64,000 nucleotides of DNA from Rhodococcus sp. 105337 (GCF_012844225.1 NZ_JABAGQ010000001.1:372001-436000); one strand, 5' to 3'. Counted from the stretch's first letter, positions 36,666-46,597 are shown. Translations and numbers: made by a program. Notes: generated by a model from the letters alone, not told the origin.

Positions 36666-37610
36666 TCAGCGACCCGGACCGTCGAACGACGGTATCGACG
36701 CGCTGACGACGGTGTCGGCGGTCATCCGGCCGGATTCGACGGGCGTGCCGGTCGCGATCACGGCCGAGCCGACCACCAGCGCGGACGGGTCGTCTCCCGA
36801 GAGCGTGATGATCTCGGTGTCCGGAGTGAGCAGCACCGTGACGAGTGATCCGCCGATGCCACTGATCGTGATGCTCCCACCGTCGTTCGCGGTGACCGTA
36901 CCGACCACTGCGCCGGAGTCACCGATGATCTCACCGAGACCACCGGGAAGCTCGTCGAGCGGTTGTGAAGGCGTCGCGTCCGGAGACGGGCCCGGCGATA
37001 CCGGCGCGGTAGGCGCGGGAGTGGTGAACGGGCGGGTGCCGGTGGCCGAATCGGACGTCTCGCTACGGCTGAGGAGGAACCCCGCGGTGCCGCCGAGCAC
37101 GATGAGGACCGCAGCAGCGAGGAGCAGGAGCGCCCAGCGCGGGCCCCGGGGTGACTTCGGCGGTTCCGCGGGTGCGTACGGACCGTCGGGAGGCGACACG
37201 TTCGGCGGGTAGCCGCCGGGCGGCTGGTGCTGAGGTTGCGCGAACGCCTGCGTCGGCTGGTACGGCTGCGAGGGTGGGTAACCCTGCACCGGCGGATAGC
37301 TCTGCGTCGGCTGGTATCCCTGCATCGGCGGATAACCCTGTGTCGGCTGGTAGGCCTGTGCGGTCTCGGCATACGGACCGGGTTCCGGATACACGAGGGT
37401 CGGGTTGGTGACAGGCGTCCCGTACGCGGCGGTGGGATCGTCGGTGTGCAGCACACGGGTGTCGTCGTGTGCTGCATTCTCGGGCGCCCGGTCCTGCTGC
37501 GACTCGTCGTGCGGCGCAGCATCTTGCGACTCGGGGGCTGCGCCGTTTTGCGACTCGTCGAGTGCGTAGGCCCGCTCCTGCGGCGTGCGCGGATCATGCG
37601 GCTGTGTCAT
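36666..37610 (-). CDS. Pro/Gln/Tyr-rich membrane protein with an outer beta domain
   Basis: 314 residues. A Gln/Pro/Tyr-rich N-terminal region has imperfect repeats of YQPTQGYPP (about 85-140). A membrane helix lies near 163-185 (WALLLLAAAVLIVLGGTAGFLL), then a Pro/Thr linker. The exported domain (GTVTANDGGSITISGIGG…TPDTEIITLSGDD…IATGTPV) resembles DUF5666-type OB or beta folds. ATG at 37610 follows GGGAGGGGTT. Such proteins are common in mycolate bacteria; function unknown. Confidence 0.75.
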   Translation of the reverse strand: MTQPHDPRTPQERAYALDESQNGAAPESQDAAPHDESQQDRAPENAAHDDTRVLHTDDPTAAYGTPVTNPTLVYPEPGPYAETAQAYQPTQGYPPMQGYQPTQSYPPVQGYPPSQPYQPTQAFAQPQHQPPGGYPPNVSPPDGPYAPAEPPKSPRGPRWALLLLAAAVLIVLGGTAGFLLSRSETSDSATGTRPFTTPAPTAPVSPGPSPDATPSQPLDELPGGLGEIIGDSGAVVGTVTANDGGSITISGIGGSLVTVLLTPDTEIITLSGDDPSALVVGSAVIATGTPVESGRMTADTVVSASIPSFDGPGR

Positions 37611-37627
37611 AACCCCTCCCACAGTAG

Positions 37628-37671
37628 GCGTGCGCGTTTCCGGTAGCGAGTGCTACCGGAAACGCGCACGC
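37628..37671. terminator. Hairpin terminator after clpB
   Basis: A perfect 20-base inverted repeat with a GAGT loop (37628-37647 and 37652-37671) begins 8 bases after the clpB stop, just upstream of the next minus-strand gene. Confidence 0.85.
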
Positions 37672-37678
37672 GGGTGGG

Positions 37679-40234
37679 TCAGCTACCGATCACGAGGTGG
37701 TCGCCGTCCTCGCTGACGCCCACCGGGACCGTGTCGCCGTCCCGGATCTCTCCGGCCAGCAGTTTCTTGGCGAGCTGGTCGCCGATCGCCTGCTGGATGA
37801 GCCGGCGCAGCGGACGGGCACCGTACTGCGGGTCGTATCCGCGCACCGCCAGCCACAGCCGCGCGCTGGATTTGACGTCGAGCGTGAGCCGCCGTGCCTG
37901 GAGCCGGTCGGCCAGCTGTGCGAGCTGGATGTCGACGATCTGCGCGAGCTGCTCCTCCGAGAGCGGATCGAACACGACCACGTCGTCGAGCCGGTTGATG
38001 AATTCGGGCTTGAACGCCGACCGCACCGCCGCCATCACGTGTTCCTTGTCGCCCCCGGCGCCCAGGTTGGACGTGAGGATCAGGATCGTGTTGCGGAAGT
38101 CGACGGTGCGTCCCTGCCCGTCGGTGAGCCGACCGTCGTCGAGCACCTGGAGCAGCGTGTCGAACACGTCCGGGTGAGCCTTCTCGACCTCGTCGAACAG
38201 CACCACCGAGTAGGGGCGACGGCGCACGGCTTCGGTGAGCTGGCCGCCCGACTCGTAGCCGACGTACCCCGGAGGCGCACCGACCAGACGCGCGACCGAG
38301 TGCTTCTCGCTGTACTCCGACATGTCGATGCGCACCATGGCGCGCTCGTCGTCGAACAGGAAATCGGCGAGTGCCTTGGCCAGCTCGGTCTTACCGACAC
38401 CGGTCGGGCCGAGGAACAGGAACGATCCGGTCGGACGGTTCGGGTCGGAGACACCGGCGCGGGCACGACGCACCGCATCGGATACCGACTGCACCGCCCG
38501 GTCCTGTCCCACGACACGCTTGCCGAGTTCGTCCTCCATCCGGAGGAGCTTCGCGGTCTCGCCCTCGAGCATGCGTCCGGCGGGGATACCGGTCCATGCG
38601 GCGACGACATCGGCGACGTCGTCGGGCCCGACTTCCTCCTTGAGCATCACGTCGTCACCGGTTGCGGTCCCCGACGCGGCAGCGGCTGCCTCGAGCTGCT
38701 TCTCCAGTTCGGGGATGCGGCCGTACCGCAGTTCGGCAACCTTGCCCAGGTCGCCGTCGCGCTCTGCCCGTTCCTCCTCGCCGCGCAGCGCTTCGAGCTG
38801 CTCCTTGACCTGGCGTACGGAGTCGATCGCGGTCTTCTCGTTCTGCCAGCGCGTCGTGAGCTGGTTCAGCCGTTCCCGTTCGTCCGCGAGTTCGGCGCGC
38901 AGCTTTTCGAGGCGGTCCTTGGAGGCGGCGTCGGTTTCCTTCTCCAGCGCCATCTCCTCGATCTCGAGGCGACGGACGATCCGTTCGACCGTGTCGATCT
39001 CCTCGGGACGCGAGTCGATCTCCATGCGCAGGCGCGACGCTGCCTCGTCGACGAGGTCGATGGCCTTGTCGGGAAGGAACCGCGAGGTGATGTACCGGTC
39101 CGAGAGCGTCGCCGCGGCAACGAGAGCAGAGTCGGTGATGCGCACACCGTGGTGCACTTCGTACCGCTCCTTGAGGCCACGCAGGATGCCGACGGTGTCT
39201 TCGACGCTCGGCTCCCCCACGAAGACCTGCTGGAAGCGCCGCTCGAGGGCGGCGTCCTTCTCGATGTACTTGCGGTACTCCTCGAGGGTGGTCGCACCGA
39301 CGAGGCGGAGTTCACCACGCGCGAGCATCGGCTTGATCATGTTGCCCGCGTCCATCGCGGACTCACCGGTCGCACCGGCACCGACGATGGTGTGCAGTTC
39401 GTCGATGAAGGTGATGATCTCACCGGCGGAGTCCTTGATCTCGTCGAGAACGGCCTTGAGACGCTCTTCGAACTCGCCGCGGTACTTCGCGCCGGCCACC
39501 ATCGCGCCGAGGTCCAGGGCGACGACGGTCTTGCCGCGCAGCGATTCGGGCACGTCGCCCGCGACGACGCGCTGGGCGAGCCCTTCGACGATCGCGGTCT
39601 TGCCGACGCCGGGTTCACCGATGAGCACCGGGTTGTTCTTGGTGCGGCGCGAGAGCACCTGCACCACGCGGCGAATCTCGTTGTCGCGGCCGATGACCGG
39701 GTCGAGCTTTCCCTCGCGAGCACGTGCCGTGAGGTCGGTCGAGTACTTCTCGAGTGCCTGGTAGGTGGCTTCCGGGTCCGCGTTGGTCACCCGGCGGTTT
39801 CCGCGCACGGCTGTGAAGGCATCCCGCAGGGCCGTGGGCGTCGCGCCCTGACCAACGAGAAGCTTGGCCACGTCGGAGTCACCACTGGCGAGACCGACGA
39901 GAACGTGCTCCGTGGAGACGAATTCGTCGGTGAGCTCGGTCGCGAGCTTCTGCGCCGCGGAGAGCGCTGCGATCGCTTCCCGGCCGAGCTGGGGCGTGGT
40001 GGTAGCCCCGGTGGTCTGCGGTAGTGCACCGACGAGTCGTTCGGCTTCGCTCCGCACTGCGGCGGGGTTCACGCCCACCGCTTCGAGGAGCGGAGCGGCG
40101 ATGCCGTCGGGCTGGTCGAGCAGGGCCACCAGAAGGTGTGCCGGCCGGATGTCCGGGTTGCCCGCGGTGGACGCCGCCTGGAGAGCGGCCGTCAATGCGG
40201 CCTGAGTCTTGGTCGTCGGGTTGAACGAATCCAC
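37679..40234 (-). CDS. clpB: ATP-dependent disaggregase ClpB
   Basis: 851-residue Hsp100 chaperone that pulls proteins out of aggregates with DnaK. The N domain covers about 1-145. NBD1 has Walker [10 protein letters not shown] and Walker [14 protein letters not shown]. The coiled-coil M domain covers about 400-525 ([20 protein letters not shown]). NBD2 has [28 protein letters not shown] and SNLGAGG. GTG at 40234 follows AAGGGG. A HAIR (HspR) operator lies 87 bases upstream and the gene for HspR is at 49118, so heat-shock control by HspR is expected. It is divergent from the flavohaemoglobin gene. Confidence 0.97.
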   Translation of the reverse strand: MDSFNPTTKTQAALTAALQAASTAGNPDIRPAHLLVALLDQPDGIAAPLLEAVGVNPAAVRSEAERLVGALPQTTGATTTPQLGREAIAALSAAQKLATELTDEFVSTEHVLVGLASGDSDVAKLLVGQGATPTALRDAFTAVRGNRRVTNADPEATYQALEKYSTDLTARAREGKLDPVIGRDNEIRRVVQVLSRRTKNNPVLIGEPGVGKTAIVEGLAQRVVAGDVPESLRGKTVVALDLGAMVAGAKYRGEFEERLKAVLDEIKDSAGEIITFIDELHTIVGAGATGESAMDAGNMIKPMLARGELRLVGATTLEEYRKYIEKDAALERRFQQVFVGEPSVEDTVGILRGLKERYEVHHGVRITDSALVAAATLSDRYITSRFLPDKAIDLVDEAASRLRMEIDSRPEEIDTVERIVRRLEIEEMALEKETDAASKDRLEKLRAELADERERLNQLTTRWQNEKTAIDSVRQVKEQLEALRGEEERAERDGDLGKVAELRYGRIPELEKQLEAAAAASGTATGDDVMLKEEVGPDDVADVVAAWTGIPAGRMLEGETAKLLRMEDELGKRVVGQDRAVQSVSDAVRRARAGVSDPNRPTGSFLFLGPTGVGKTELAKALADFLFDDERAMVRIDMSEYSEKHSVARLVGAPPGYVGYESGGQLTEAVRRRPYSVVLFDEVEKAHPDVFDTLLQVLDDGRLTDGQGRTVDFRNTILILTSNLGAGGDKEHVMAAVRSAFKPEFINRLDDVVVFDPLSEEQLAQIVDIQLAQLADRLQARRLTLDVKSSARLWLAVRGYDPQYGARPLRRLIQQAIGDQLAKKLLAGEIRDGDTVPVGVSEDGDHLVIGS

Positions 40235-40320
40235 CGCACGCCCCTTTCACTTCGAAAACTGCTGATTCCTACACCTGCGGACCGGTGTCCGAGAGGTTCG
40301 CTATGCACAACGGATACAAG

Positions 40321-40341
40321 ATTGAGTTTGTTCCACTCAAG
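40321..40341. promoter_or_regulatory. HAIR operator (HspR site) upstream of clpB
   Basis: ATTGAGT-N7-ACTCAAG matches the HspR-associated inverted repeat CTTGAGT-N7-ACTCAAG with one mismatch and exact spacing. It lies in the 218-base region between divergent clpB and the flavohaemoglobin gene, nearer clpB. Confidence 0.88.
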
Positions 40342-40452
40342 TTTCTTGCGGCTGTGATTCACACCATAGCCACAGATCGGGGTGCACGGTGTAGCCGACC
40401 GCCCCGTGACCGACTACAGTGGCGGCGTCCAGCAGGCGCAGTACGTGGGAGG

Positions 40453-41619
40453 ATGGCGTTGGAGACTTTCGCCATCGCGCGAGTGCAATTGAGCTTCGCG
40501 TCGATCGCGGCGACCCCCACCGGCCCCGAACGATTCGCGTCGGCGTTCTACACCACCCTCTGGTCCGAATCGACCGGCATTCGCGAACTGTTCCCGGCGG
40601 GCATGGAGAGCATGCGGCATCGGTTCACGACCGCCATCGGATGGGTCGTCAACCGGCTGACCGACTTCGGCGCCGTCGAAGCCTTCCTCGGACAGCTTGC
40701 ACGCGACCACCGAAAGTACGGCGTCAAGCCGGAACACTTCCGCTCGGCGGGCTACGCGCTGCTCTTCGCGATCCGTGAATGCACCCCGATCATCCTGTGG
40801 ACCGCCACTCTGGAACGGACCTGGGCCGAGGTGATCGGCCGGCTCGTGGAAACGATGGCCGTCGCAGCGGCCACCGACGATCTGCCCGCGGTCTGGGGCG
40901 CGACGGTCGTCGGCCACGAGCGGGTCCTTCCCGACGTGGCGATCATCCGCCTCGAGACCGACACACCGATCCCGCACTACGCCGGGCAGTACATGAGTGT
41001 GCAGATCCCCCAGCGACCCCACATGTGGCGCTACCTGTCGGCCGCTATTCCACCGAACCCGCACGGACAGGTCGAATTCCACGTGCGGCGCGTCTCCTCC
41101 GGCTGGGTCAGCCCCGCGCTCGTCAACGAGGTGCGCGTCGGTGACCGCTGGCTGATCGGACCGCCGCTCGGTGGCCTGCGCGTCGATCGCGACAGCGGCC
41201 AGGACGTGCTCATGATCGCGTCGGGCACCGGCCTGGCACCGCTCCGCGCGCAGATCATGGAGATGGCGATGCGCGGCACCAATCCGCGAGTGCACCTGTT
41301 CTACGGCGGCAAGTACCCGTGCGACCTCTACGACCTCGAGACGCTGTGGCAGATCGCGATGACCAACCCGTGGCTCACGGTGGTTCCCGTCGTGGAGGAG
41401 AGGGAGAACCCTTGGTGGCACCCGGTTCCCGTACGGGAAACGCCCAAGGGCCTCCACCGCACGATGTACGGCAAGCTCGGGAAGGTCGTCGGGCAGTTCG
41501 GATCGTGGGCCGACCGCCAGATTCAGATCTCCGGCTCACCGTCGATGATCCGGACCACCATCTACGCGCTGTCCGCGGCGGGCACACCCCGCCAGAACAT
41601 CAGCTTCGATCCGCTGTAA
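40453..41619 (+). CDS. Type II flavohaemoglobin-like protein
   Basis: 388 residues. The globin domain covers about 1-140, with B-helix FASAFYTTLW and the proximal histidine in RDHRKYGVKPEHF (H86). An FAD/NAD(P)-binding reductase domain covers about 150-388, with AGQYMSVQIPQRP, RYLSAAIPPN, SGTGLAPLRAQIMEMA and ISGSPSMIRTT. The FAD motif differs from the RxYS of classic Hmp, as in the mycobacterial type II group. Rv0385 is also next to clpB, so gene order is conserved. Mycobacterial type II proteins are reported to use D-lactate; that function here is inference. The ATG at 40453 directly abuts GGGAGG; TTG 40459 has better spacing. Confidence 0.86.
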   Translation: MALETFAIARVQLSFASIAATPTGPERFASAFYTTLWSESTGIRELFPAGMESMRHRFTTAIGWVVNRLTDFGAVEAFLGQLARDHRKYGVKPEHFRSAGYALLFAIRECTPIILWTATLERTWAEVIGRLVETMAVAAATDDLPAVWGATVVGHERVLPDVAIIRLETDTPIPHYAGQYMSVQIPQRPHMWRYLSAAIPPNPHGQVEFHVRRVSSGWVSPALVNEVRVGDRWLIGPPLGGLRVDRDSGQDVLMIASGTGLAPLRAQIMEMAMRGTNPRVHLFYGGKYPCDLYDLETLWQIAMTNPWLTVVPVVEERENPWWHPVPVRETPKGLHRTMYGKLGKVVGQFGSWADRQIQISGSPSMIRTTIYALSAAGTPRQNISFDPL

Positions 41620-41672
41620 CCACCGCGTCTGTCACCGCTGCGTCCGCAAGCTCCGCGTCCGGATGCACCGCG

Positions 41673-42239
41673 TCAGGCGCGTTGCGCGGCAACCGCACGG
41701 GCGAACTCCGGATGCGCCTGTGACACCACGAGTTCCGAACCGCAGTCCGCGATAGTCACACCGAGCGCCGCCCGGCGCGGTTCGATGACGCGCAGTGCTA
41801 CATAGATGGGCAGGAACGACAGCCCGAACACGCTGAGCAGCGCGAACCCGTACACCTTCGGCGCGCCCTGCACGAGCGCGAACACCAACGCCAGGAAGAC
41901 GATCCCGAGGACCGTACAGGTTGCGGCGGCGGCGATCTGCCAGCGCACGCGGACGGAGACGCACCGCGCGCACGTCGGCCACTCCACGGCGGCGACCTGC
42001 ACGGTGTACGCGGCTTCGAGGGCCGAGCCGATACGACCGGCTTTCTCCTGGGGGCGCACCACATCGGACGAGACGGTGACACGCACGCGGTCGACCTCGG
42101 GTTCGCCGTGCCGGGCACAGATCGGCGGCACCGGCTCGACCGGCCTCATCGCCCCGCTACCCCGCGTATTCACCGTCCCTGTCCCCGGATACTCGACGGC
42201 CAATCGCACCTCGACCCGCTGGGGTCCCCCGTTTGCCAT
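41673..42239 (-). CDS. Two-helix membrane protein of unknown function
   Basis: About 188 residues. The N-terminal soluble part carries ICARHGEP and, further on, WPTCARCV, possible metal-binding cysteines. Two membrane helices follow (IAAAATCTVLGIVFLALVFALV and VYGFALLSVFGLSFLPIYVAL). The C-terminal strand reads LGVTIADCGSELVVSQAHPEFARAVAAQ. ATG at 42239 was taken; no ribosome binding site is clear. No family recognised. Confidence 0.6.
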   Translation of the reverse strand: MANGGPQRVEVRLAVEYPGTGTVNTRGSGAMRPVEPVPPICARHGEPEVDRVRVTVSSDVVRPQEKAGRIGSALEAAYTVQVAAVEWPTCARCVSVRVRWQIAAAATCTVLGIVFLALVFALVQGAPKVYGFALLSVFGLSFLPIYVALRVIEPRRAALGVTIADCGSELVVSQAHPEFARAVAAQRA

Positions 42240-42300
42240 GCGACGGAGTATGTCAGGCAGCGATCGAGCAGGGAAGCCGGCCGTTCCGACGCCCACCGAT

Positions 42301-43854
42301 CTATCGGTACGACGCGCGCAACGTCTTCTTGTCGAGCTTTCCGAGGGGCGTGAGCGGCAGCGAATCGAGGAAGTCCACGGACTTGGGAGCGTGCACGGAT
42401 CCCTTGGCCGCGCGGACCTTCTCGATCAGTTCTTCCGCGGTCACGCTCTGGCCGTCACGCAGCATGACGCATGCCTTGACCGCCTCACCCCACTTCTGGT
42501 CGGGCACACCGACGACCGCCACCGAGGCGACGGCGGGGTGGGACGAGATCGCGTCCTCGATCTCCCGGGGGAACACGTTGAAGCCGCCGGTGACGATCAT
42601 GTCCTTCTTGCGGTCGACGATGGTGAGGAAGCCGTGCTTGTCGGCACGCGCGACATCGCCCGTGTGCAGCCACCCACCGCGCAGCGCTTCTGCCGTCTCG
42701 TCGGGCTTCTTCCAGTACCCCTTCATGACGAGCGGGCCGCGCACGCAGATCTCGCCGAGTTCCCCTTGTGGCACTTCGCGGAGGTCGTCGTCGAGCAGGC
42801 GTACGTCGAGCCACGGCACCGGACGTCCGCACGAGGCGAGTCGTTCCGGATCGTCGGCGAGGTGTTCCTCTTTGCGCAGCACCGAGATCGTCATGCCGCA
42901 CTCGGACTGCCCGTAGAACTGGAAGAACACCTGCCCGAGGCGCTCGATCCCTTCCTGGAGCCGGGCGGGTGACATCGCCGAGGCGCCGTAGAAGAGCGTG
43001 TCGAGGCTCGACAGGTCGCGCGCGTCGAAGTCGGGGTGGTCGAGCAGCAGATAGATCATCGTGGGTACGAGCATCGTGGCGTTGATGCGGTGCTTCTCGA
43101 TGGTCTCGAGGACGAGGCCGGGTTCGAAGTACGGCAGCACGTAGAGGCAGCCGCCGCGCAGCAGCGTCGGCACGAAGAACGCGGCGCCGGCGTGGGACAG
43201 CGGGGTGCAGATCAGAAAGCGCGGCTGGTCGGGCCACTGCCACTCCGCCATCTGGATCTGGTTGAGCGCCGCGCCGGACCGGAACGACCCCATCACGCCC
43301 TTCGGCTTGCCGGTGGTTCCCCCGGTGTAGACCATCGACGACGTGTCCTCGGCCGACACCGGAGCTGCCACGAGACGTTGCTCGGTGAACTGATCGGCGA
43401 GCGCGAGGATGTCCGTGCCCACAGCCGACGGACCGAGGGAGAACAGATTCTTCAAGGTGGGGATCTGGGCTTGCAGCTCGGCGGCCCGCTCCTCGAAGTG
43501 ATCCGGATCGAAGATGAGGGTCTCGATCTCGGCATCGGAGGTGATGTACAGGTGATCGGCGAGCGAACCCATCGGATTGAGCGCACTGTTGCGGCATCCG
43601 GCGACCATGGTCGCACCCATCGAGATGAGGACTTCCGGCCGGTTCTTCGACAGCATCGCGACCGATGACCCTTGGCCGATTCCCACGGACCCGAGGGCTT
43701 GCTGGAACCTGCTGATGGCACCGCGCATCTCGGCGCCGGTAAGGACGACGTCGCCGAGGTACAGCGCCGGACGGTCCGCGCTGCGGTCGAGCGCCGTGAT
43801 GAGCAGGTCCGGCGTGAAGACGGGCCGGTGCAGGTCCGCGTACTCCTCGATCAT
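42301..43854 (-). CDS. FadD-like acyl-CoA ligase
   Basis: 517-residue ANL-superfamily adenylate-forming enzyme. Core motifs are MVYTGGTTGKPKGVMG, FYGQSECGMT, GWLHTGDVARADKHGFLTIVDRKKDM, GGFNVFPREIEDAI and the catalytic lysine in LTPLGKLDKKTLR. It should activate a carboxylic acid as the CoA thioester; chain type unknown. ATG at 43854 follows GGAAGG. It is divergent from the reductase at 44051, and the shared region holds a KstR-like box, so a steroid or side-chain acid is a reasonable substrate guess. Confidence 0.9.
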   Translation of the reverse strand: MIEEYADLHRPVFTPDLLITALDRSADRPALYLGDVVLTGAEMRGAISRFQQALGSVGIGQGSSVAMLSKNRPEVLISMGATMVAGCRNSALNPMGSLADHLYITSDAEIETLIFDPDHFEERAAELQAQIPTLKNLFSLGPSAVGTDILALADQFTEQRLVAAPVSAEDTSSMVYTGGTTGKPKGVMGSFRSGAALNQIQMAEWQWPDQPRFLICTPLSHAGAAFFVPTLLRGGCLYVLPYFEPGLVLETIEKHRINATMLVPTMIYLLLDHPDFDARDLSSLDTLFYGASAMSPARLQEGIERLGQVFFQFYGQSECGMTISVLRKEEHLADDPERLASCGRPVPWLDVRLLDDDLREVPQGELGEICVRGPLVMKGYWKKPDETAEALRGGWLHTGDVARADKHGFLTIVDRKKDMIVTGGFNVFPREIEDAISSHPAVASVAVVGVPDQKWGEAVKACVMLRDGQSVTAEELIEKVRAAKGSVHAPKSVDFLDSLPLTPLGKLDKKTLRASYR

Positions 43855-43967
43855 GTCGTCCTTCCGGTCGGTGTCGTGGTCCGGGGGTGTGACGGCCCGC
43901 GGTACGGGCTCCCGATGTGGTCGGCATCACCCGGTTCCCGCCACGATAACCGCTGCACCGACAAAAC

Positions 43968-43981
43968 TGAAACACGTTCCA
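43968..43981. promoter_or_regulatory. KstR-like steroid regulator box
   Basis: TGAAACACGTTCCA fits the KstR core TNNAACNNGTTNNA at every fixed position. It lies between two divergent genes (starts at 43854 and 44051), where one dimer could repress both. KstR controls cholesterol catabolism in rhodococci and mycobacteria. Confidence 0.65.
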
Positions 43982-44050
43982 CTCTGTCGGGGTGCGTGTT
44001 CCTCGCCTAGAGTCTGTGCAACACCGCGCCACACCACCCGGGGGTCACGT

Positions 44051-44842
44051 ATGCAGTCGGCTACGCCGTCATCGACCGACACCGACATCGCGGTCTCCGC
44101 GACCGTGGTCGAGCACCACCGCCTGCGAAGCGATCTGGCCGTCGTGCGGCTCGAATGCAACAGCGACATCGTTCCGTTCCGTGCCGGCCAGTACGTCGAC
44201 GTGACGGTGCCGCAGCGTCCGAACCTGCCGCGCCGCCTGTCGCCCGCACTCCCCCCGTCGATGGACGGCAAGCTCGAATTCCACGTCCGCACCGTGCCGG
44301 GCGGATGGGTCAGCAAAACGATCGTCGAGTCGACCAGCCCGGGTGACGTGTGGACGATCGGCAATCCCCGCGGAGGTGACCTCCACGTCGACGACACCGG
44401 ACGCATCGTGGTGATGATCGCCGGCGGTACCGGCCTGGCCCCGCTGCGCGCGTTGCTCCTCGACGTCGCGCGGCGACCACAGCCGCCCCGCACCTTCCTC
44501 TTCGTCGGTGCCCGCACGCCCCGGGACCTCTACGCGGCGGACATGCTGGCCCTGCTCGGGGAAGCACTGCCCTGGCTGACGATCGTGCCGGTGACCGAGT
44601 CGCTGTACGACCCGCCGATCCAGGATCCGTTCTACGACCGGATCGCCTCGCATGTCGGCGATTTCGGCATCGACCCCGACGAGATTCTCGAGGGCACGCT
44701 CGGCGACATCGTCACGTCGTACGGGGCGTTCGGTGATCACCAGGTGCTGGTCTGTGGCTCCGCAGCGATGGTGCGTTCCACCGTGCAGCGACTGCTCGAG
44801 ACGGGTACCCCGCTCGAGAACATCCGCTACGACTCGTACTGA
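44051..44842 (+). CDS. Stand-alone flavohaemoglobin-type FAD/NAD(P) reductase
   Basis: 263 residues covering only a ferredoxin-reductase-like module. It has AGQYVDVTVPQRPNLPRRLS, ALPPSMDGKLEFHVR, GGWVSKTIV, AGGTGLAPLRALLLDVA and CGSAAMVRSTVQRLLE. These align block by block with the reductase half of the flavohaemoglobin at 40453-41619, including the shared PQRP, EFHVR and GTGLAPLRA stretches, so it looks like a paralogue without a globin. ATG at 44051 follows GGGGG at 6 bases. Electron acceptor unknown. A palindromic terminator overlaps its stop. Confidence 0.82.
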   Translation: MQSATPSSTDTDIAVSATVVEHHRLRSDLAVVRLECNSDIVPFRAGQYVDVTVPQRPNLPRRLSPALPPSMDGKLEFHVRTVPGGWVSKTIVESTSPGDVWTIGNPRGGDLHVDDTGRIVVMIAGGTGLAPLRALLLDVARRPQPPRTFLFVGARTPRDLYAADMLALLGEALPWLTIVPVTESLYDPPIQDPFYDRIASHVGDFGIDPDEILEGTLGDIVTSYGAFGDHQVLVCGSAAMVRSTVQRLLETGTPLENIRYDSY

Positions 44843-44872
44843 GTCCCCGGCGGCCACGCCGCCGGGGACTCA
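44840..44872. terminator. Bidirectional hairpin terminator overlapping the reductase stop codon
   Basis: A perfect inverted repeat with arms of about 15 bases and a CAC loop starts inside the TGA stop at 44840. It separates the convergent reductase and 3-ketosteroid dehydrogenase genes. Confidence 0.85.
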
Positions 44873-44887
44873 GGGCTCGACCGCGCT

Positions 44888-46597
44888 CTACTTCGCGGCG
44901 GCTGTTCCCGCTGCGTCGCGAGCAGCGATGTATCCGAACACCAGTCCCTGGCCGATGGTCGCGCCGGCGCCGGGGTAGCGGTGCCCGAACGCGTTGGCCG
45001 CGGTGTTGCCGACCGCGTAGAGCCCGCCGATGACGCTGCCGTCCTCGCGGAGCACCCGCGCCCGCTCGTCGGCCCGCACGCCACCGCACGTGCCGAGATC
45101 GCTCAGGGTCATCTTCACGGCGTAGAACGGACCGTGCGTCAGCGGCCGCATGTTCGGGTTGGGCCGGACCGTGGGATCACCGTAGTACCGGTCGTAGGCG
45201 CTGCCGCCACGGCCGAACTCGGAATCCGTTCCGGCTGCGGCATCCTCGTTGAACGCGCCGAAGGTCTCGGAGAAGGTGTCCACGGGCACTCCCATCGACG
45301 CCGCGAGTTCTTCGGCGGTCGAGGCACGGTGGGCGATGCCCGCCTCGTACCAGGACTCCGGGAGCGGCTGGCGCGGGAAGACGCCGGCTGCGAACACGTA
45401 GCTGTTGCGGTACTTCTGGTCGAAGACGATCCACATCGACTCGACCGGGTCGCCGGCGTGTTCGCGCGCCAGCACCAGTTGCCCGAACGACATGTAGTCC
45501 GACGACTCGTTGGTGAAGCGGCGTCCGGTCTGATCGACGATGAACGAACCCGGCAGCGACCGCTCGGCGAGCATGACCATCGGCGGCTTGCCCGGACGGG
45601 TCGGTGCGACAGCGGGGAACCACCATGCCTGATCCATCAGATCGAGACCGGCACCGACCTCCTGGGCCGCCTTGATCGCGTCGCCCGTGTTGCTCTCCGC
45701 GCCGAGGCTCTCGTGGTCGAGCAGACGCTCGGACTGGAACTTGCGGCGCATCGCCATGTCGTGGTCGAAGCCGCCCGCGGCGAGCACGACTCCGCGGCGC
45801 GCGGTCACGGTCACCTCCCGGCCGTTCTGCTCGAGGACGGCACCGGTGACCCGGTCGCCGTCGGTGACCAGACGCACGAGCGAGGTGTCGGTCCAGACCG
45901 GCACACCGGCTTTCAGCACACCCGCGAACAGTCCCGCAGCGATCGCCTGACCACCGGCGACGTATTCCCGCTTGACGGCGAGCCCGGCGACGCCCTGCGC
46001 CAGTCGCTTGAAGATGCGCGGGAAGCCCTTGTGCGGCACGCGCAGCATGAGGTTCATCCACTTGTAGTCGGCGCCCGTCGTGGGCATGGGCAGTCCCGCT
46101 TCCATCAGGCCCGGGCGCAGCCGCCCACGTTCCTCACCGAGCACCGACAGGTCGAGCGGCTTGCATTCACAACTGCGTCCCACTGCGGAGCCACCGGGCA
46201 ACTCGGGGTGGTAATCGGAATAGCCCTCCGCCCAGAACAGCTTCATCGGCGTCGTGCGCCGGAGCATGTCGACCGTCGCCACACCGTTGTCGACGAAGGC
46301 CTCGCCGCGCTCGGCCGGTGCCGTGCCGTCCACCACGGACCGGACGTAGGTGTGACCGCGCTCGACGGTGTCACCCGACCCCGCCTCGGTCAGAATCGGA
46401 TTGGCCGGAACCCAGAACGCACCGCCGGAACGGGCGGTCGATCCACCGACATGAGGAGATTTCTCCACGATCAACGCCGACAAGCCGAGTTCGTGCGCGG
46501 CGAGTGCAGCCGCCATGCCCGTACCCGAACCGATGACGAGCAGGTCGACCTCGGTGTCATGGGCAGGGGTCACAGGCGGAACGGGAGTCGACGCCAT
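44888..46597 (-). CDS. kstD: 3-ketosteroid delta-1-dehydrogenase-like flavoprotein
   Basis: 569 residues of the KstD/fumarate reductase flavoprotein family, which desaturate ring A of 3-ketosteroids using FAD. The FAD Rossmann motif LLVIGSGTGMAAALAAHELG is near the start, followed by VEKSPHVGGSTARSGGAFWVPAN. The catalytic-domain signature is FWAEGYSDYHPELPGG. The C-terminal blocks are PFYAVKMTLSDLGTCGGV and GLYAVGNTAANAFGHRYPGAGATIGQG. Length fits KstD better than the shorter delta-4 enzymes. ATG at 46597 has GGAG upstream. The exact steroid substrate cannot be read, so the symbol is tentative. Confidence 0.8.
   Translation of the reverse strand: MASTPVPPVTPAHDTEVDLLVIGSGTGMAAALAAHELGLSALIVEKSPHVGGSTARSGGAFWVPANPILTEAGSGDTVERGHTYVRSVVDGTAPAERGEAFVDNGVATVDMLRRTTPMKLFWAEGYSDYHPELPGGSAVGRSCECKPLDLSVLGEERGRLRPGLMEAGLPMPTTGADYKWMNLMLRVPHKGFPRIFKRLAQGVAGLAVKREYVAGGQAIAAGLFAGVLKAGVPVWTDTSLVRLVTDGDRVTGAVLEQNGREVTVTARRGVVLAAGGFDHDMAMRRKFQSERLLDHESLGAESNTGDAIKAAQEVGAGLDLMDQAWWFPAVAPTRPGKPPMVMLAERSLPGSFIVDQTGRRFTNESSDYMSFGQLVLAREHAGDPVESMWIVFDQKYRNSYVFAAGVFPRQPLPESWYEAGIAHRASTAEELAASMGVPVDTFSETFGAFNEDAAAGTDSEFGRGGSAYDRYYGDPTVRPNPNMRPLTHGPFYAVKMTLSDLGTCGGVRADERARVLREDGSVIGGLYAVGNTAANAFGHRYPGAGATIGQGLVFGYIAARDAAGTAAAK

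Noticed and set aside
37697-40024. 775-codon plus-strand open frame opposite clpB
   Set aside because: Shadow of clpB caused by high GC at third codon positions.
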